DNA of 24,122 nt, taken from contig CALJZR010000054.1 in the NCBI GenBank assembly GCA_937983635.1, forward strand, positions 1-24,122, in the 5' to 3' direction. Below, one piece after another: positions 15,191 through 23,288 of the stretch (position 1 is the first letter of the stretch; each line of letters opens with the position of its first letter). Made by a program: the position numbers and the translations under genes. Source of the DNA: an uncultured bacterium. GTDB lineage: Bacteria > Patescibacteriota > Patescibacteriia > Patescibacteriales > UBA12465. The notes beneath the pieces were generated by a model. It was not told the origin of the DNA. It saw nothing but the letters and a program-made list of their open reading frames with translations, and searched no databases.

Positions 15191-15838
15191 TTATTCACTA
15201 TAAGTGCCAACCACTTTATATTTATTCAAGAAACTATCAGGATGCTCACTATGAAAAGCGGCACTTAAATCTTGGCCCGCACTATGGCCAGCGTGTTTGC
15301 CGTTACGAAAAAGACGAGAAAAATCATAGACCACACCGTCAACTGCCGCGTAAGCCGGCTGGCCATTGAGGCCATTATAGGCCGATAGACTAACGGCATC
15401 AAAAGCAGTCTGTGTACTTGCAATAGTATTATTAGTTGTTGCCAAACTGCTGCTATTAACTAAATTGGAGCTTTGATATGGTTTCGAGCTCGCCGGGCTA
15501 TAGAAAAAATGAACAAAAATAAAAAAGCTAAGCAAAAGCAAATAGAATAATAAAAGAGCGGTTTTTCCTGCCCAATTCCAAATACGCCAGCGCTTGAAAG
15601 ATAAATGAATCGCCCAAGCGGTGTGAATAATAAAAGCCAACAAACCTACTCCCCCCAACCAGCCTAAATGCCAGGAACGCGCCAAATCTTGATCAATTAA
15701 ACCCTTAGTCATGCCATAGCCGGTAATAGCATAGGCCAACATCACGACTAATAACACCCAAGCCGCCCAACGGTCGAGCTTGCATATAAATAAGTTAAGA
15801 TTAAAAGGGCGCTCAGACACACTAGTAAGATTTTCCAT
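15191..15838 (-). CDS. Three-helix membrane protein with C-terminal cytochrome b5-like heme-binding domain
   Basis: This is a 215-residue protein in two parts. Residues 22-43, 57-78 and 91-113 are membrane helices with histidines at 57, 72 and 78 that could bind heme b in the membrane. After a Ser/Asn-rich linker (about 114-145), residues 146-213 match the prokaryotic cytochrome b5-like domain: LSAYNGLNGQPAYAAVDGVVYD, GKHAGHSAGQDL and the end YKVVGTY. Candidate heme ligands are His182/His185 and His196/His199. If the N-terminus is cytoplasmic, three helices place this domain outside the membrane. The combination suggests electron transfer across or at the membrane, without an obvious redox partner nearby. 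The gene is followed by the YgjP-like gene. A weak ECF-like site lies upstream. Confidence 0.85.
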   Translation of the reverse strand: MENLTSVSERPFNLNLFICKLDRWAAWVLLVVMLAYAITGYGMTKGLIDQDLARSWHLGWLGGVGLLAFIIHTAWAIHLSFKRWRIWNWAGKTALLLFYLLLLSFFIFVHFFYSPASSKPYQSSNLVNSSSLATTNNTIASTQTAFDAVSLSAYNGLNGQPAYAAVDGVVYDFSRLFRNGKHAGHSAGQDLSAAFHSEHPDSFLNKYKVVGTYSE

Positions 15839-15879
15839 AAAAAATAATAAATTATTTAAAAGTTATTAAACTCTAAATA

Positions 15880-15908
15880 TAATACGTCTTCAAAAAGAAA
15901 AACTTCTT
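15880..15908 (-). promoter_or_regulatory. Weak ECF-like promoter candidate D (upstream of the cytochrome b5-like gene)
   Basis: The minus strand reads AAGAAGTTT (15908-15900), 12 bases, then ACGTATTA (15887-15880). The GAAG core and the CGTATTA core fall at exactly the spacing of promoters A-C, but the flanks GG and AAA are missing. The overlapping TATTAT could instead be a housekeeping -10. The leader would be about 35 bases. Confidence 0.4.
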
Positions 15909-15911
15909 TCA

Positions 15912-16415
15912 CTAAAGCTGAGAAGCTGCCTGTTTAATAATTTCCAAACTGCCGGCACTGCCCAGATGATTATAAAATTTTAATCCTTCTAACTTGTTTA
16001 GGTCTAGCCAAGTGGCTAAGCCCAAATAACTTTTTTCCGCTTCATCAAAATTGGCAGTTGATAATTCGCCCCCGGTCTGTGTGACTAAAAAATGCAACAA
16101 AACGCAATTCCAATAAACAGATTCCTCGCCTGAACGAGGCCGAGGCGCATAAAAAGAAGTGCTGGCCTTAATAATTTTACCGACATCTACTTTCAAGCCA
16201 GTTTCTTCCCAGAATTCCCGGCGCAGAGCCTCTTCTAAGTCCTCTTCAATTTTAAGACCGCCGCCAGGAAAGTCATAGCCGTCCCACTGCGGGGAAAGTA
16301 AAATTTTACCATTCTGGATTAAAAGACCGTAAACTGAAGGCCGAAACTGTAATTTAGAGGCGGGTACAAGAAATTCTTCCCCGAGAACATTATGACATAA
16401 AACTTCTTTAGCCAT
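15912..16415 (-). CDS. Nudix hydrolase
   Basis: This 167-residue protein carries a perfect Nudix box at 52-74 (G-x5-E-x7-REFWEETGL), which binds the metal and hydrolyses a nucleoside diphosphate linked to another group. Residues before it (YGLLIQNGKILLSPQWDGYDFPGG) form the usual leading strands; the rest is a normal Nudix fold with no extra domain. The substrate cannot be told from the sequence. It lies 22 bases after the alpha/beta hydrolase gene and is probably co-transcribed with it. Confidence 0.94.
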   Translation of the reverse strand: MAKEVLCHNVLGEEFLVPASKLQFRPSVYGLLIQNGKILLSPQWDGYDFPGGGLKIEEDLEEALRREFWEETGLKVDVGKIIKASTSFYAPRPRSGEESVYWNCVLLHFLVTQTGGELSTANFDEAEKSYLGLATWLDLNKLEGLKFYNHLGSAGSLEIIKQAASQL

Positions 16416-16437
16416 AGATATAAAAATAATTTTACCG

Positions 16438-17307
16438 CTACCTCAAAGTCTTTACCCAAGCACGAATCATTACCGCCAACTTATCTTCATAAGTAGCAAA
16501 ACTATGAATCGCTCCGGCAATAATTTTAATTTGATTACAGCGAGATTTACCTAAAATTTTCTCAAACCAAGCGGCAATTTCTGAAGCCGGGCGATCGCCG
16601 AATTCATCGGCTTCTGCTAAAACGGTAAAAAGTGGTTTTTTGACCGCCTGCAAAGTAAGAGGTTTGCGTCCGGAAGCATAGGTAAAAATTTCTTCCTGGC
16701 TTTTAGCGGTATATAAACTTAAAAATCTCTGTGCATCTAAAGGCGTCGGCCAGAGACCAGCGGGCAATAAAGCGTGAGGCTTGCCCATCCGCTTCAACCT
16801 CTCCGCCGCCGCTAAAGCCCGGCGATACTCCGGCTGATCAAGTTTAGCGGCTACATCCGAATAATCACTGATTGGAGCCAAAAGAATCGCCCCTTTAACA
16901 CGGGAGCGGGGGCGCTTAGCTAAATAATAAATACTCTTCTGACAACCGGTAGAATGGCCTAGTAAAAAAATATTTTTCACCCCCCGCTGGCGAGCATAGG
17001 CAACCACACCATCTAAGTCGTCTAAGCAATCGGTAAAAACTTCATGAGCAACGCCGCCAAGCAGGCTGCCGGTTTTTCCCTTTTTTCTCGTCCAGAAATA
17101 ATTAATCGTGCCCGAACCCCGATTGTTGAAAGTAAGAACAGCATCTTTGCTCTTACCCAGAGCCATTGATAAGGCTGCCCGGGAAAAGAGACTACCCCCT
17201 AAGCCGTGTATCAAGATATAAAGATTATGGGGCTGAGTTGCTCCCAACCACACCCCTTTAAGTTCTACCTTCTTCGGGGTTAAAAAAGAAACTAACATAT
17301 TATTCAT
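16438..17307 (-). CDS. Alpha/beta hydrolase (DUF1749-like)
   Basis: This is a 289-residue serine hydrolase of the alpha/beta fold. The oxyanion strand is LYILIHGLGG (29-38), the nucleophile Ser119 sits in LLGHSTGCQKSIYYL, the likely acid is Asp234 in LAEADEF, and His268 in AIHSF completes the triad. The GHSTGCQ context resembles the DUF1749 group, whose function is poorly known. No signal peptide is seen. The gene is first in a two-gene unit with the Nudix hydrolase. A TATAAT box at 17330-17335 on the minus strand is its likely promoter. Confidence 0.9.
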   Translation of the reverse strand: MNNMLVSFLTPKKVELKGVWLGATQPHNLYILIHGLGGSLFSRAALSMALGKSKDAVLTFNNRGSGTINYFWTRKKGKTGSLLGGVAHEVFTDCLDDLDGVVAYARQRGVKNIFLLGHSTGCQKSIYYLAKRPRSRVKGAILLAPISDYSDVAAKLDQPEYRRALAAAERLKRMGKPHALLPAGLWPTPLDAQRFLSLYTAKSQEEIFTYASGRKPLTLQAVKKPLFTVLAEADEFGDRPASEIAAWFEKILGKSRCNQIKIIAGAIHSFATYEDKLAVMIRAWVKTLR

Positions 17308-17329
17308 AAAATTAATAAAAGCTCTAATA

Positions 17330-17335
17330 ATTATA
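17330..17335 (-). promoter_or_regulatory. -10 box upstream of the alpha/beta hydrolase gene
   Basis: A consensus TATAAT on the minus strand (17335-17330) lies 22 bases before the start codon and just downstream of the helicase terminator. The -35 match (TAGCTT, 17 bases upstream) is poor, so only the -10 is called. Confidence 0.5.
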
Positions 17336-17362
17336 AACTATAAATCGTCTGAAAGCTATAAC

Positions 17363-17390
17363 AAAAACCGCCCCGGTGATCGAGGCGGTT
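17363..17390 (-). terminator. Intrinsic terminator of the DEAD-box helicase gene
   Basis: On the minus strand AACCGCCTC (17390-17382) pairs with GGGGCGGTT (17374-17366), with one G-U pair and a seven-base loop, followed by TTTTG. It starts seven bases after the helicase stop codon. Confidence 0.9.
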
Positions 17391-17396
17391 TAACAA

Positions 17397-19256
17397 CTAT
17401 TTTCGCTTGAAACGAGGCTTAAAGGATTTAGCCCGGAAGGCGGGTCGGGATGAACGGATAGGACGCGGAGTCTCAGTCTCGACAGCACTCACCGCGGCGC
17501 GACCGTCACCGCTTTTAAAAACCTTAAAATCGGAGGAGCGAACGCCAACATTGCGCTTATGAAAATTGTCAGCCGAACGCACAGGCCGAGCTTTTGCCTC
17601 CGGTCTTTCTGAGTTTCTTGTCGGTGCGGATTTATAGGCCGAACGCGGACCAACAGGACGCCCCTTGGCTTCTTCTTTTAAAAGATACATCGCCCGGCGG
17701 AAAGCAAAACGGTTACCCCCGTCAAAACTGGGATTAACAATCGGCGGGACAGTAGCAGGCTCAAAGCGAGCTGGTCGTTTGACCCTTAAAGGGCGCGGCA
17801 TCTCTACAGAAGCTTGAGAGCGGGCACGCGGAGGACGAGACTGAGCACTAAACCTTTCTGAGCGCGGATAACGCGCTTCCTCCCGACGGGGATTGCGGGG
17901 CTGAAGATAATCAGGAGTAGCTAAGGGGTCGGCTACAGTCGGGCGCTTGCGGAAACCAAGACTGCTGTGACGAGTGTCTGTCACCGACTCAGCCCTAACA
18001 TTGCTCTGAACAAATTTTTTGACCGGCTGAGCAGGACGGGATTTGCCCAAACTGACGGCAGAACGGACAGGGGTCCGACTAGGGGCGGCGGGGCGGGAAA
18101 AACTAGGACGGTTAGAGCTGGAAGAACCCATGGCTGTAACCATTAAATTCTGGCGAATTAAGTGTTCAATTTTCTGAATTTCCCGACGCTGATCCGGGGC
18201 AACGAAAGAAATCGCCTTTCCCTTCTTGCCCGCTCTGGCAGTGCGGCCAATGCGATGAACATAGTCCTCGGAATTATCAGGCAAATCAAAATTCAAAACT
18301 AATTCAATGCCGTTAATATCTAAACCGCGAGCCGCCACATCAGTTGCTACTAAAATACGATGCTGACCGCTACGAAAACCAGCCAAAGCAGCCTGACGCT
18401 GAGCAAAGGAAAGATTAGAATGAATCTCTGCTGCTTTAAATTTTTCTAATTGCAGTTTCTTAGCCAGCTTGGAAGCGCCGTGCTTGGTGCGGACGAAAAT
18501 TAAAACCGATTCTTTATAAATAGATAAAAGCCTTAACAACTGTCCCCAGCGATCATCGCGGGACAAGATATACATTTCCTGCTCAACTAAATCAGCGGTG
18601 GTGCCGGCTGGAGCCACCTCTACCCGCACTGGGGTGCGCAAATGCTTTTCGGCCAGCTTCATCACCGCTACCGGCATGGTGGCAGAAAATAATAAAGTCT
18701 GTCTGGTTTCAGGAACGCGCTTTAAGACCTCTTCAATCTGCGGAGCGAAACCCATATCAAACATCATATCGGCTTCGTCCAAAACTAAAACCGAAATATC
18801 ATCTAAATGGACGGAACCGCGCTTAAGGTGATCAATCAATCGCCCTGGGGTAGCTACTAAAATATGAGGACGACGGCGCAGGGCAATTAATTGCCGACTA
18901 ATGGCTTCCCCGCCGATAAGAGAGACGGTGCGCAAACCTAAAGGTCCGCCTAAAGTCCGTAAGCTGTTTTCAACTTGACCGGCCAATTCTCTGGTCGGCA
19001 AAAGGACTAAGCCGCGGCCTTTAAGTAAAGCTAGGCGCTGAAGCATGGGAATACCAAAAGCAAAAGTTTTACCAGTTCCCGTTTGGGCAATACCCACGAT
19101 GTCTTCGCCGCTTAAAGCGGCCGGAATAGCCTGATGCTGAATGGGGGTAGGAATAGTCAGACCGAGATCGGCGATGACTTGTAAAATAGAGTCCTTGATG
19201 CCTAAACCGGAAAAATCGAGAATGGCGCCCGGAGTCTTGAGTTCATTTTTTGACAT
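17397..19256 (-). CDS. DEAD-box ATP-dependent RNA helicase with long basic C-terminal tail
   Basis: This 619-residue helicase has all DEAD-box motifs in order: Q motif (PTPIQHQAI, about 36-44), I AQTGTGKT (57-64), Ia PTRELA, Ib TPGRL, II DEAD (160-163), III SAT (191-193), V ATDVAARGLD and VI HRIGRTAR (334-341). It should unwind structured RNA, as RhlE/CsdA-type proteins do in ribosome assembly and mRNA decay. Residues about 375-619 form a Pro/Ser/Arg-rich low-complexity tail with scattered RPxR-like pieces. Such tails usually bind RNA and are probably disordered. The ATG at 19256 is chosen; an in-frame GTG at 19286 lies inside a leader hairpin. The transcription unit is single, with its own promoter and terminator. 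Confidence 0.93.
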   Translation of the reverse strand: MSKNELKTPGAILDFSGLGIKDSILQVIADLGLTIPTPIQHQAIPAALSGEDIVGIAQTGTGKTFAFGIPMLQRLALLKGRGLVLLPTRELAGQVENSLRTLGGPLGLRTVSLIGGEAISRQLIALRRRPHILVATPGRLIDHLKRGSVHLDDISVLVLDEADMMFDMGFAPQIEEVLKRVPETRQTLLFSATMPVAVMKLAEKHLRTPVRVEVAPAGTTADLVEQEMYILSRDDRWGQLLRLLSIYKESVLIFVRTKHGASKLAKKLQLEKFKAAEIHSNLSFAQRQAALAGFRSGQHRILVATDVAARGLDINGIELVLNFDLPDNSEDYVHRIGRTARAGKKGKAISFVAPDQRREIQKIEHLIRQNLMVTAMGSSSSNRPSFSRPAAPSRTPVRSAVSLGKSRPAQPVKKFVQSNVRAESVTDTRHSSLGFRKRPTVADPLATPDYLQPRNPRREEARYPRSERFSAQSRPPRARSQASVEMPRPLRVKRPARFEPATVPPIVNPSFDGGNRFAFRRAMYLLKEEAKGRPVGPRSAYKSAPTRNSERPEAKARPVRSADNFHKRNVGVRSSDFKVFKSGDGRAAVSAVETETPRPIRSSRPAFRAKSFKPRFKRK

Positions 19257-19263
19257 AAAAATA

Positions 19264-19287
19264 AGCGGCTGGGGATTATCAGCCACT
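19264..19287 (-). other. Hairpin in the 5' leader of the helicase mRNA
   Basis: On the minus strand AGTGGCTG (19287-19280) and CAGCCGCT (19271-19264) form an eight-pair stem with one G-U pair and an eight-base loop, ending eight bases before the ATG. It is not followed by a T-tract strong enough for a terminator. It could influence ribosome access to the start; this is inference only. Confidence 0.45.
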
Positions 19288-19332
19288 TCAAACGATTATA
19301 AGATAATTAATGGAGAAGCATATTCTGCTTCC

Positions 19333-19362
19333 AATATAACACAAAAACTCAAAATAAGTCAA
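19333..19362 (-). promoter_or_regulatory. Housekeeping promoter of the helicase gene
   Basis: On the minus strand TTGACT (19362-19357), an 18-base spacer, then TATATT (19338-19333). The predicted start is near 19325, giving a leader of about 70 bases that contains the hairpin at 19264-19287. It is divergent to the greA promoter. Confidence 0.7.
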
Positions 19363-19377
19363 ATTACTAGTGAGATA

Positions 19378-19406
19378 TTGCCTTAAAGCCGGGCTTAGCT
19401 TATGAT
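19378..19406 (+). promoter_or_regulatory. Promoter of greA and the ABC-F gene
   Basis: TTGCCT (19378-19383), a 17-base spacer, then TATGAT (19401-19406), with the greA ATG about 20 bases beyond. A TATATT at 19412 is closer to the ATG but has no -35 at the right distance. Confidence 0.55.
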
Positions 19407-19426
19407 AAGCGTATATTGATAAACAT

Positions 19427-19927
19427 ATGCAAGTACCAATTAGAAAAGGCGATGCCCGCCTCTTCAGCCCTCTCGACTACCATCTCAGCCCAGAAAAATA
19501 CCGGGAATTAGAGGAGTCTTTAAAAAAACTGCTCAGCCGCCGCCCCAGGGAAGCTGCCGAAGTTAAGCGCCTAGCCGAAATGGGCGACTTTTCTGAAAAC
19601 GCCGGCTACCAATTGGCCAAGGGTCGGCTCCGGGGCTTGAACCAAAGAATTTTAGATATTGAAAATCTTCTTAAAAAAGCCGAGATTGTAATCGCCGATA
19701 ACGACACCAGTGTCGTCAAAGTCGGCCATCGCGTCATCTTGTCGGTTAACGGTCAAGAAAAAAGCTATACCATTCTTGGGGCCAGTGAAAGCAATCCTGC
19801 CGCCGGTATCATCTCTCACAATTCTCCTCTAGGCGCGGCTCTGCTCGGCCATCGTCCCGGCGAGACAATTACACTGCCGGTCAACGGTCAAGAAAAAATC
19901 TACAAACTTATCAAAATTGAAGCCTAG
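19427..19927 (+). CDS. greA: Transcription elongation factor GreA
   Basis: This 166-residue GreA/GreB-family factor enters the secondary channel of RNA polymerase and stimulates cleavage of backtracked RNA. The N-terminal coiled coil (about 22-90) carries the catalytic tip GDFSENAGYQLAK, with acidic residues Asp54 and Glu57 equivalent to the essential pair of E. coli GreA. The C-terminal FKBP-like domain ends with ISHNSPLGAALLGHRPGETITL. The N-terminus is about 14 residues longer than E. coli GreA (MQVPIRKGDARLFS), but the ATG is the only sensible one after the promoter. The next gene, an ABC-F protein, starts six bases after the stop, so the two are a small operon. Confidence 0.94.
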   Translation: MQVPIRKGDARLFSPLDYHLSPEKYRELEESLKKLLSRRPREAAEVKRLAEMGDFSENAGYQLAKGRLRGLNQRILDIENLLKKAEIVIADNDTSVVKVGHRVILSVNGQEKSYTILGASESNPAAGIISHNSPLGAALLGHRPGETITLPVNGQEKIYKLIKIEA

Positions 19928-19933
19928 GCAAAT

Positions 19934-21718
19934 ATGCCCATCCTCCTCCAGGTCAGCAATCTCAGTAAAGAATATAGCGGCCAGAATATTTTTTCTGGCC
20001 TGTCTTTTGCTGTTTCCGAAAAACAGAAAATCGGGGTCATCGGCCGCAACGGGGCGGGCAAATCCACCCTCTTCCGCATCTTGAGCCAGGAAGAAGAAGC
20101 AGATAGCGGTGAGATTATCATCCACGAAGAAACAAATATCGGCTATCTCCAGCAGACTGAAGATTGGCGAGCCGGAGAAAGCGCTCTCGCCTATCTGCAA
20201 AGACAGAGCGGTCGCCAGGAATGGCGGGCCCGCCAAGTGGCCAGCAAATTTGAACTGAAAAATGAAAGACTAGAACAAGAAGCAAGCAGTCTTTCCGGCG
20301 GTTGGCGTATGCGCTTGCGCTTAACAGCCATGCTTTTAAAAGACCCCAATATTTTCCTACTAGACGAACCCAGCAACTATTTAGATCTCAACACCATCTT
20401 ACTGTTAGAAAATTATCTACGCGCCTATCGCGGCAGCTTTCTCATCATCTCCCATGACCGCGAATTTCTGAAACGTACCTGTAAAGAAACCTTAGAAATT
20501 TCTAAAAGCGGTTGCTATCACTACCCCGGCAACATTGAAGCCTATCTCGCCTTTAAAGAACAAAAGCTCAACACTCTCATTAAAGCTAACGAAAGTCTAG
20601 AGCGCCAGCAGGAACACTGGCAAGATTTTGTTGACCGCTTCCGTTTTAAAGCCTCCAAGGCCAAACAGGCTCAGGCAATGGTGCGCAAAATTAACAAGCT
20701 GGAAGAAAAACGTATCACCATTGAACATCGCGCCGGCATTACTCGCATCAGCATTCCCCCTGTTCCCAAAAAAAGTAATTTTGCTTTAAAGATAAATAAT
20801 CTCGACATCGGCTACGGCCAACAAATAGTGGTAAAAGATATCGACTTTGATTGCCGGGCTGGAGAAAAGCTGGCCATCTTAGGCCTCAACGGCCAGGGTA
20901 AGACTACCCTGATTAAAACCCTCACTGACCGGATACCGGCCATAAAAGGCTCCTTCCGTTTTGCTGCCAACAGCCGCTTTGCCTATCACGGCCAAGAAGA
21001 AATGGAAAAGATGGATGGCCAAGAACAGGCCGGCGACCTCTTGCGCCGTTCCGCCGCTGCCGATCTCAAATCCGAAGCCGTTTTGAAAATGGCCGGCGAC
21101 TTTCTCTTCCGGGATGAAGATTTAAAAAAACCAATCGCTGTGCTCTCCGGGGGCGAACGCTCTCGTCTCCTCCTGGCCGCCCTGCTCCTGTCCAAACCAG
21201 ACATCCTCATTCTCGACGAACCAACCTGTCATCTTGATTTTGAAACCACCGAAGCCTTAGCTTTTGCTCTCCAAAAATTTGCCGGCACTATTCTCTTCGC
21301 CAGCCATGACCGCACCTTCTCTAGCCTGGTGGCCACTGGCGTGGTAGAGATAAAAAACGGACGGGCTCAACGCCGCCACGAAAACTATAGTGATTTTGTC
21401 GCTCGCTTGGAAAAAGAATTATGGCGGGAAACCCTCACGGAAACGGCACCAATTACCGATAAAGCGGAGGATCAAAAACGCTACCAAGAAAATAAAGCTC
21501 GCCAGAAAAAAATCCAAGCCCTAGAAAGAGACTTGGAAAAATTACAAAAATATAAACAAGAGTTACTCGCCTATTTCCTCGAACACTATCAAGACTACCG
21601 CCCAGAAAAAAATCAGGAACTAGAAGATGTGAAAAGGATGATCACCGACAAAGAAGAGCGTTGGTTAGAATTAAATACTGAATTAGAAGCAGAAAAAAAT
21701 CTAAGCACTAGGAGCTAA
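19934..21718 (+). CDS. ABC-F family ATPase (Uup/EttA-like ribosome-associated)
   Basis: This 594-residue protein has two ABC domains and no membrane segment. Domain 1 has Walker A GRNGAGKST (37-45), signature LSGGWRMR and Walker B FLLDEPSNYLD. Domain 2 has GLNGQGKTT, LSGGERSR and ILILDEPTCHLD (the family usually has TNHLD, so Asn is replaced by Cys). The linker at about 205-265 is the charged helical segment that contacts the P-site tRNA in ABC-F proteins. A coiled-coil tail (about 510-590) resembles Uup or some antibiotic-resistance members. ABC-F proteins act on stalled or antibiotic-bound ribosomes. Its 3' end overlaps the convergent sufU gene by 18 bases. Confidence 0.93.
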   Translation: MPILLQVSNLSKEYSGQNIFSGLSFAVSEKQKIGVIGRNGAGKSTLFRILSQEEEADSGEIIIHEETNIGYLQQTEDWRAGESALAYLQRQSGRQEWRARQVASKFELKNERLEQEASSLSGGWRMRLRLTAMLLKDPNIFLLDEPSNYLDLNTILLLENYLRAYRGSFLIISHDREFLKRTCKETLEISKSGCYHYPGNIEAYLAFKEQKLNTLIKANESLERQQEHWQDFVDRFRFKASKAKQAQAMVRKINKLEEKRITIEHRAGITRISIPPVPKKSNFALKINNLDIGYGQQIVVKDIDFDCRAGEKLAILGLNGQGKTTLIKTLTDRIPAIKGSFRFAANSRFAYHGQEEMEKMDGQEQAGDLLRRSAAADLKSEAVLKMAGDFLFRDEDLKKPIAVLSGGERSRLLLAALLLSKPDILILDEPTCHLDFETTEALAFALQKFAGTILFASHDRTFSSLVATGVVEIKNGRAQRRHENYSDFVARLEKELWRETLTETAPITDKAEDQKRYQENKARQKKIQALERDLEKLQKYKQELLAYFLEHYQDYRPEKNQELEDVKRMITDKEERWLELNTELEAEKNLSTRS

Positions 21719-22075
21719 AGAAGCAACCGCTCCCTGCAAAGCCCGCAAACCGATTAAAGCACATTTTTGCCGGCGAAAACTAATTTCAATTCCTAGTAAA
21801 GACCGTAAAGCTTCTAAATCCATTTTTAAGATTTCGGCCGGGGCCTTGCCCAGAAAAAATTCACTTAAAATAGAAGTAGCAGCGGTAGAGATCGCACAAC
21901 CTTGACCTTCAAAGGAGATGGCCTCAATCAGGCCATCTTTTAGTTTCAAATAAACCTTAAAATCATCGCCACAACTACGGTTAAGCTCGTGGAAAGAAGC
22001 GTCAGCCTCAGCTAAGACCCCGCGATGACGCGGTCGCTGGTAGTGATCTAAAATGTTACGCGCGTAGATATCCAT
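21701..22075 (-). CDS. sufU: SufU/IscU-like iron-sulfur cluster assembly protein
   Basis: This 124-residue protein receives sulfur from SufS. The three conserved cysteines are present: Cys35 in NRSCGDD, Cys60 in GQGCAIS and Cys105 in RRQKCAL. The second motif and the R-x-KCA context are SufU-like. The stretch between Cys60 and Cys105 is only 45 residues, close to IscU and shorter than in Bacillus SufU, which has an insertion there. The gene starts one base after sufS ends, as the last gene of the suf operon. Its stop codon lies within the convergent ABC-F gene. Confidence 0.92.
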   Translation of the reverse strand: MDIYARNILDHYQRPRHRGVLAEADASFHELNRSCGDDFKVYLKLKDGLIEAISFEGQGCAISTAATSILSEFFLGKAPAEILKMDLEALRSLLGIEISFRRQKCALIGLRALQGAVASLAPSA

Positions 22076-22076
22076 A

Positions 22077-23288
22077 TTAATTCTGAAAAGATTGCCTAAG
22101 GGTATTTAGAGAGGCGAAGAAATAATCAATTTCCGCTTCCGTATTATAAAAAGCTAAACTGGCGCGCAGGCTAGCACTGATGCCCAAAGAATCATGCAGA
22201 GGTTGGGCACAATGATGACCGGCCCGAGTGACAATTCCCTGCTCGCCGAGCAAGTCAGCGGCATCATGCGGATGCAAACCGGTAATTACTAAAGAAAATA
22301 AAGGCAAACGATTTTGTGTCCCGCCCAAGAGCCGGAGCCAAGGATAAGAAGCCAGCTTCTCTAAAAAATATGCACTCAGTTCCTGTTCACGTTTAAAAAT
22401 TTCTGCCTGACCAATTGTTTGTAGATAACGACAAGCAGCCCCGAGAGCAATCGCGCCTTCAATATTAGGGGTGCCGGCTTCAAATTTAGTCGGACCGGCG
22501 GCCACCGAAAAAGAATCAGCTTTAACTTCAGTAATCATGCCGCCGCCGCCCAAAAAAGGCGGCATCGTCGCTAACACTGCTGCCCGGATATACAAAACGC
22601 CGCTACCGCTGGGGGCAAATAATTTATGGCCGGAAAAAACTAAAAAATCACAGTCAAGCTGACGAACATTAATCTGATGATGGACAACGCTTTGAGCGGC
22701 ATCAACTAAAGTTAGAATTCCCCGCGCTTTGGCGGCCGCTAAAATATTTTCAAGTTCATAAAACTGACCCAAGACATTAGAGGCTTGAGTAATTGCCAGT
22801 AGCCGCAAACGCGGACAAGTCAAAACGGCCGCTAAGCTCTCCGGCTTAAAAGTACCATCCGCTTTTACTTCAATATACTGCAACTTAATTTGACGACTAG
22901 CTTGCAGTTGCAACCAAGGCACAATATTGGCGTGATGTTCCGCCCGGGTTAAGGCAATCACGTCACCGGGCTGTAAATTTTTCTCACCCCAAGAACGTGC
23001 CACTAAATTCACGCCGGCGGTTGTGCCGGAAGTAAAAACAATTTCCTCAGTATCGGCGCCAATAAAGTCAGCCACGCGCTGACGCGCTTCTTCGTAGAGT
23101 ATAGTTGCTTCTTCGGCTAAAAAATTAGGACCGCGGTGAATATTGGCATTATGGTGCAAATAATAATCATTAAGAGCCTCTAAAACGACCTGCGGCTTCA
23201 AAGCGGTGGCAGCATTATCAAAATAGACCAAGTCTTTGTCTTGATAACGGCGAGCGAGCATGGGAAAGTCAGCACGATAGTTTTTCAT
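22077..23288 (-). CDS. sufS: Cysteine desulfurase SufS
   Basis: This 403-residue PLP enzyme releases sulfur from cysteine as a persulfide for Fe-S assembly. The PLP lysine is Lys222 in FSGHKLFAPSG. The substrate-facing His119/His120 pair is in AEHHANIVPW, and the catalytic cysteine is Cys360 in RAGHHCAQPLH. The length and the group II (SufS/CsdA) features, such as the short active-site loop and VYFDNAATALKP at the N-terminus, are typical. The ATG overlaps the sufD stop (ATGA), so translation is coupled. The partners are SufU downstream and the SufB/SufD scaffold upstream. Confidence 0.97.
   Translation of the reverse strand: MKNYRADFPMLARRYQDKDLVYFDNAATALKPQVVLEALNDYYLHHNANIHRGPNFLAEEATILYEEARQRVADFIGADTEEIVFTSGTTAGVNLVARSWGEKNLQPGDVIALTRAEHHANIVPWLQLQASRQIKLQYIEVKADGTFKPESLAAVLTCPRLRLLAITQASNVLGQFYELENILAAAKARGILTLVDAAQSVVHHQINVRQLDCDFLVFSGHKLFAPSGSGVLYIRAAVLATMPPFLGGGGMITEVKADSFSVAAGPTKFEAGTPNIEGAIALGAACRYLQTIGQAEIFKREQELSAYFLEKLASYPWLRLLGGTQNRLPLFSLVITGLHPHDAADLLGEQGIVTRAGHHCAQPLHDSLGISASLRASLAFYNTEAEIDYFFASLNTLRQSFQN

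Noticed and set aside
19388..19413. CGTA upstream of greA as another ECF-type promoter
   Set aside because: No GAAG-type element lies 16 bases upstream; a housekeeping promoter explains the region better.
19829..20236. 135-codon minus-strand frame across greA and the ABC-F gene
   Set aside because: It overlaps two well-supported genes antisense. Its Phe/Ala-rich translation is a reflection of their codons.
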